A stretch of DNA of 7,370 nt, from NCBI GenBank assembly GCA_000416005.1, contig KE356563.1, forward strand, positions 1,138,572-1,145,941, read 5' to 3'. Below, one piece after another: positions 7,294 to 7,370 of the stretch; position 1 is the first letter of the stretch, and every line of letters begins with the position of its first letter. Both the position numbers and the translations under genes were made by a program. The notes beneath the pieces are model-generated. The model was not told the origin of the DNA, did no database searches, and saw nothing but the letters and a program-made list of their open reading frames with translations. Origin of the DNA: Haloquadratum sp. J07HQX50 (GTDB taxonomy: Archaea > Halobacteriota > Halobacteria > Halobacteriales > Haloferacaceae).

Positions 7294-7303
7294 CATAAGC
7301 TAT
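7294..7303 (-). promoter_or_regulatory. Candidate TATA-like box for engB
   Basis: AATAGCTTATG on the minus strand is centred about 28 nt before ATG 7270, compatible with leaderless transcription. A stronger AT box, AATATAAATA (plus strand 7271-7280), abuts the ATG and would start transcription inside the gene, so it is not favoured. Confidence 0.25.
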
Positions 7304-7370
7304 TTGCAGTCGTTAGTATTCTCTGAGGTAAGCCACGCATCGCGCTTTGCGTTATTCATGCCATGAGAGG
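7300..7370 (-). CDS. Possible C-terminal tail of an upstream gene, cut by window edge
   Basis: On the minus strand a frame open from the window edge reads [20 protein letters not shown] and then CK before TAG at 7300-7302, 29 bp upstream of the engB ATG. The residues are hydrophilic and protein-like, and the direction and spacing would fit a gene just ahead of engB. Only about 22 codons are visible, so chance openness cannot be excluded. No family is recognisable. Confidence 0.25.
   Translation of the reverse strand, partial: SHGMNNAKRDAWLTSENTNDCK

Overview
The window looks like a haloarchaeal chromosome of moderate GC content, most probably Haloquadratum (H. walsbyi or a close relative). 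The evidence is direct but circumstantial. The proteins are rich in Asp and Glu. The EngB, CofE and Mer homologues have the haloarchaeal form, and so does the small CxxC protein. Start codons sit where leaderless archaeal transcripts would begin, about 25-28 nt after AT-rich TATA-like boxes. Base composition is clearly lower in GC than most haloarchaea, and there is much non-coding or decayed sequence. The genus is inferred; no database was consulted.

Layout from left to right. Positions 1-448 (minus) hold the N-terminal part of a MoxR-type AAA+ ATPase that runs off the left edge and carries an apparent one-base frameshift at about position 49. A divergent intergenic region of about 150 bp follows, with promoter-like boxes for both sides. 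Positions 598-3309 (plus) encode a full-length MutS mismatch-recognition ATPase. Three bases after it, on the other strand, comes a 79-residue zinc-ribbon-like protein (3313-3552). A gap of about 340 bp (3553-3893) contains only unconvincing short open frames. A small predicted membrane protein (3894-4139, plus) overlaps the end of the next gene tail to tail.

Positions 4114-5851 (minus) form a two-gene F420 operon. It contains cofE (F420-0:gamma-L-glutamyl ligase) followed, with an 8-nt overlap, by a Mer-like F420-dependent oxidoreductase of the luciferase-like superfamily. CofE completes the polyglutamate tail of coenzyme F420, and Mer presumably uses reduced F420 in one-carbon metabolism, since haloarchaea are not methanogens. 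Positions 5852-6649 hold no secure gene. They contain short, stop-interrupted open frames, including a 68-codon frame with a CxxCxxC motif, and look like decayed coding sequence. The right end carries engB (6650-7270, minus), a TRAFAC-class GTPase, with a possible tail of another gene upstream of it.

Apart from the mer-cofE pair, the genes are housekeeping or orphan functions with no evident shared pathway. I see no rRNA, convincing tRNA, CRISPR array, intact insertion sequence or defence island. I did not find a previously undescribed system. The best leads are the MoxR frameshift, the decayed zinc-motif locus and the small overlapping membrane gene.
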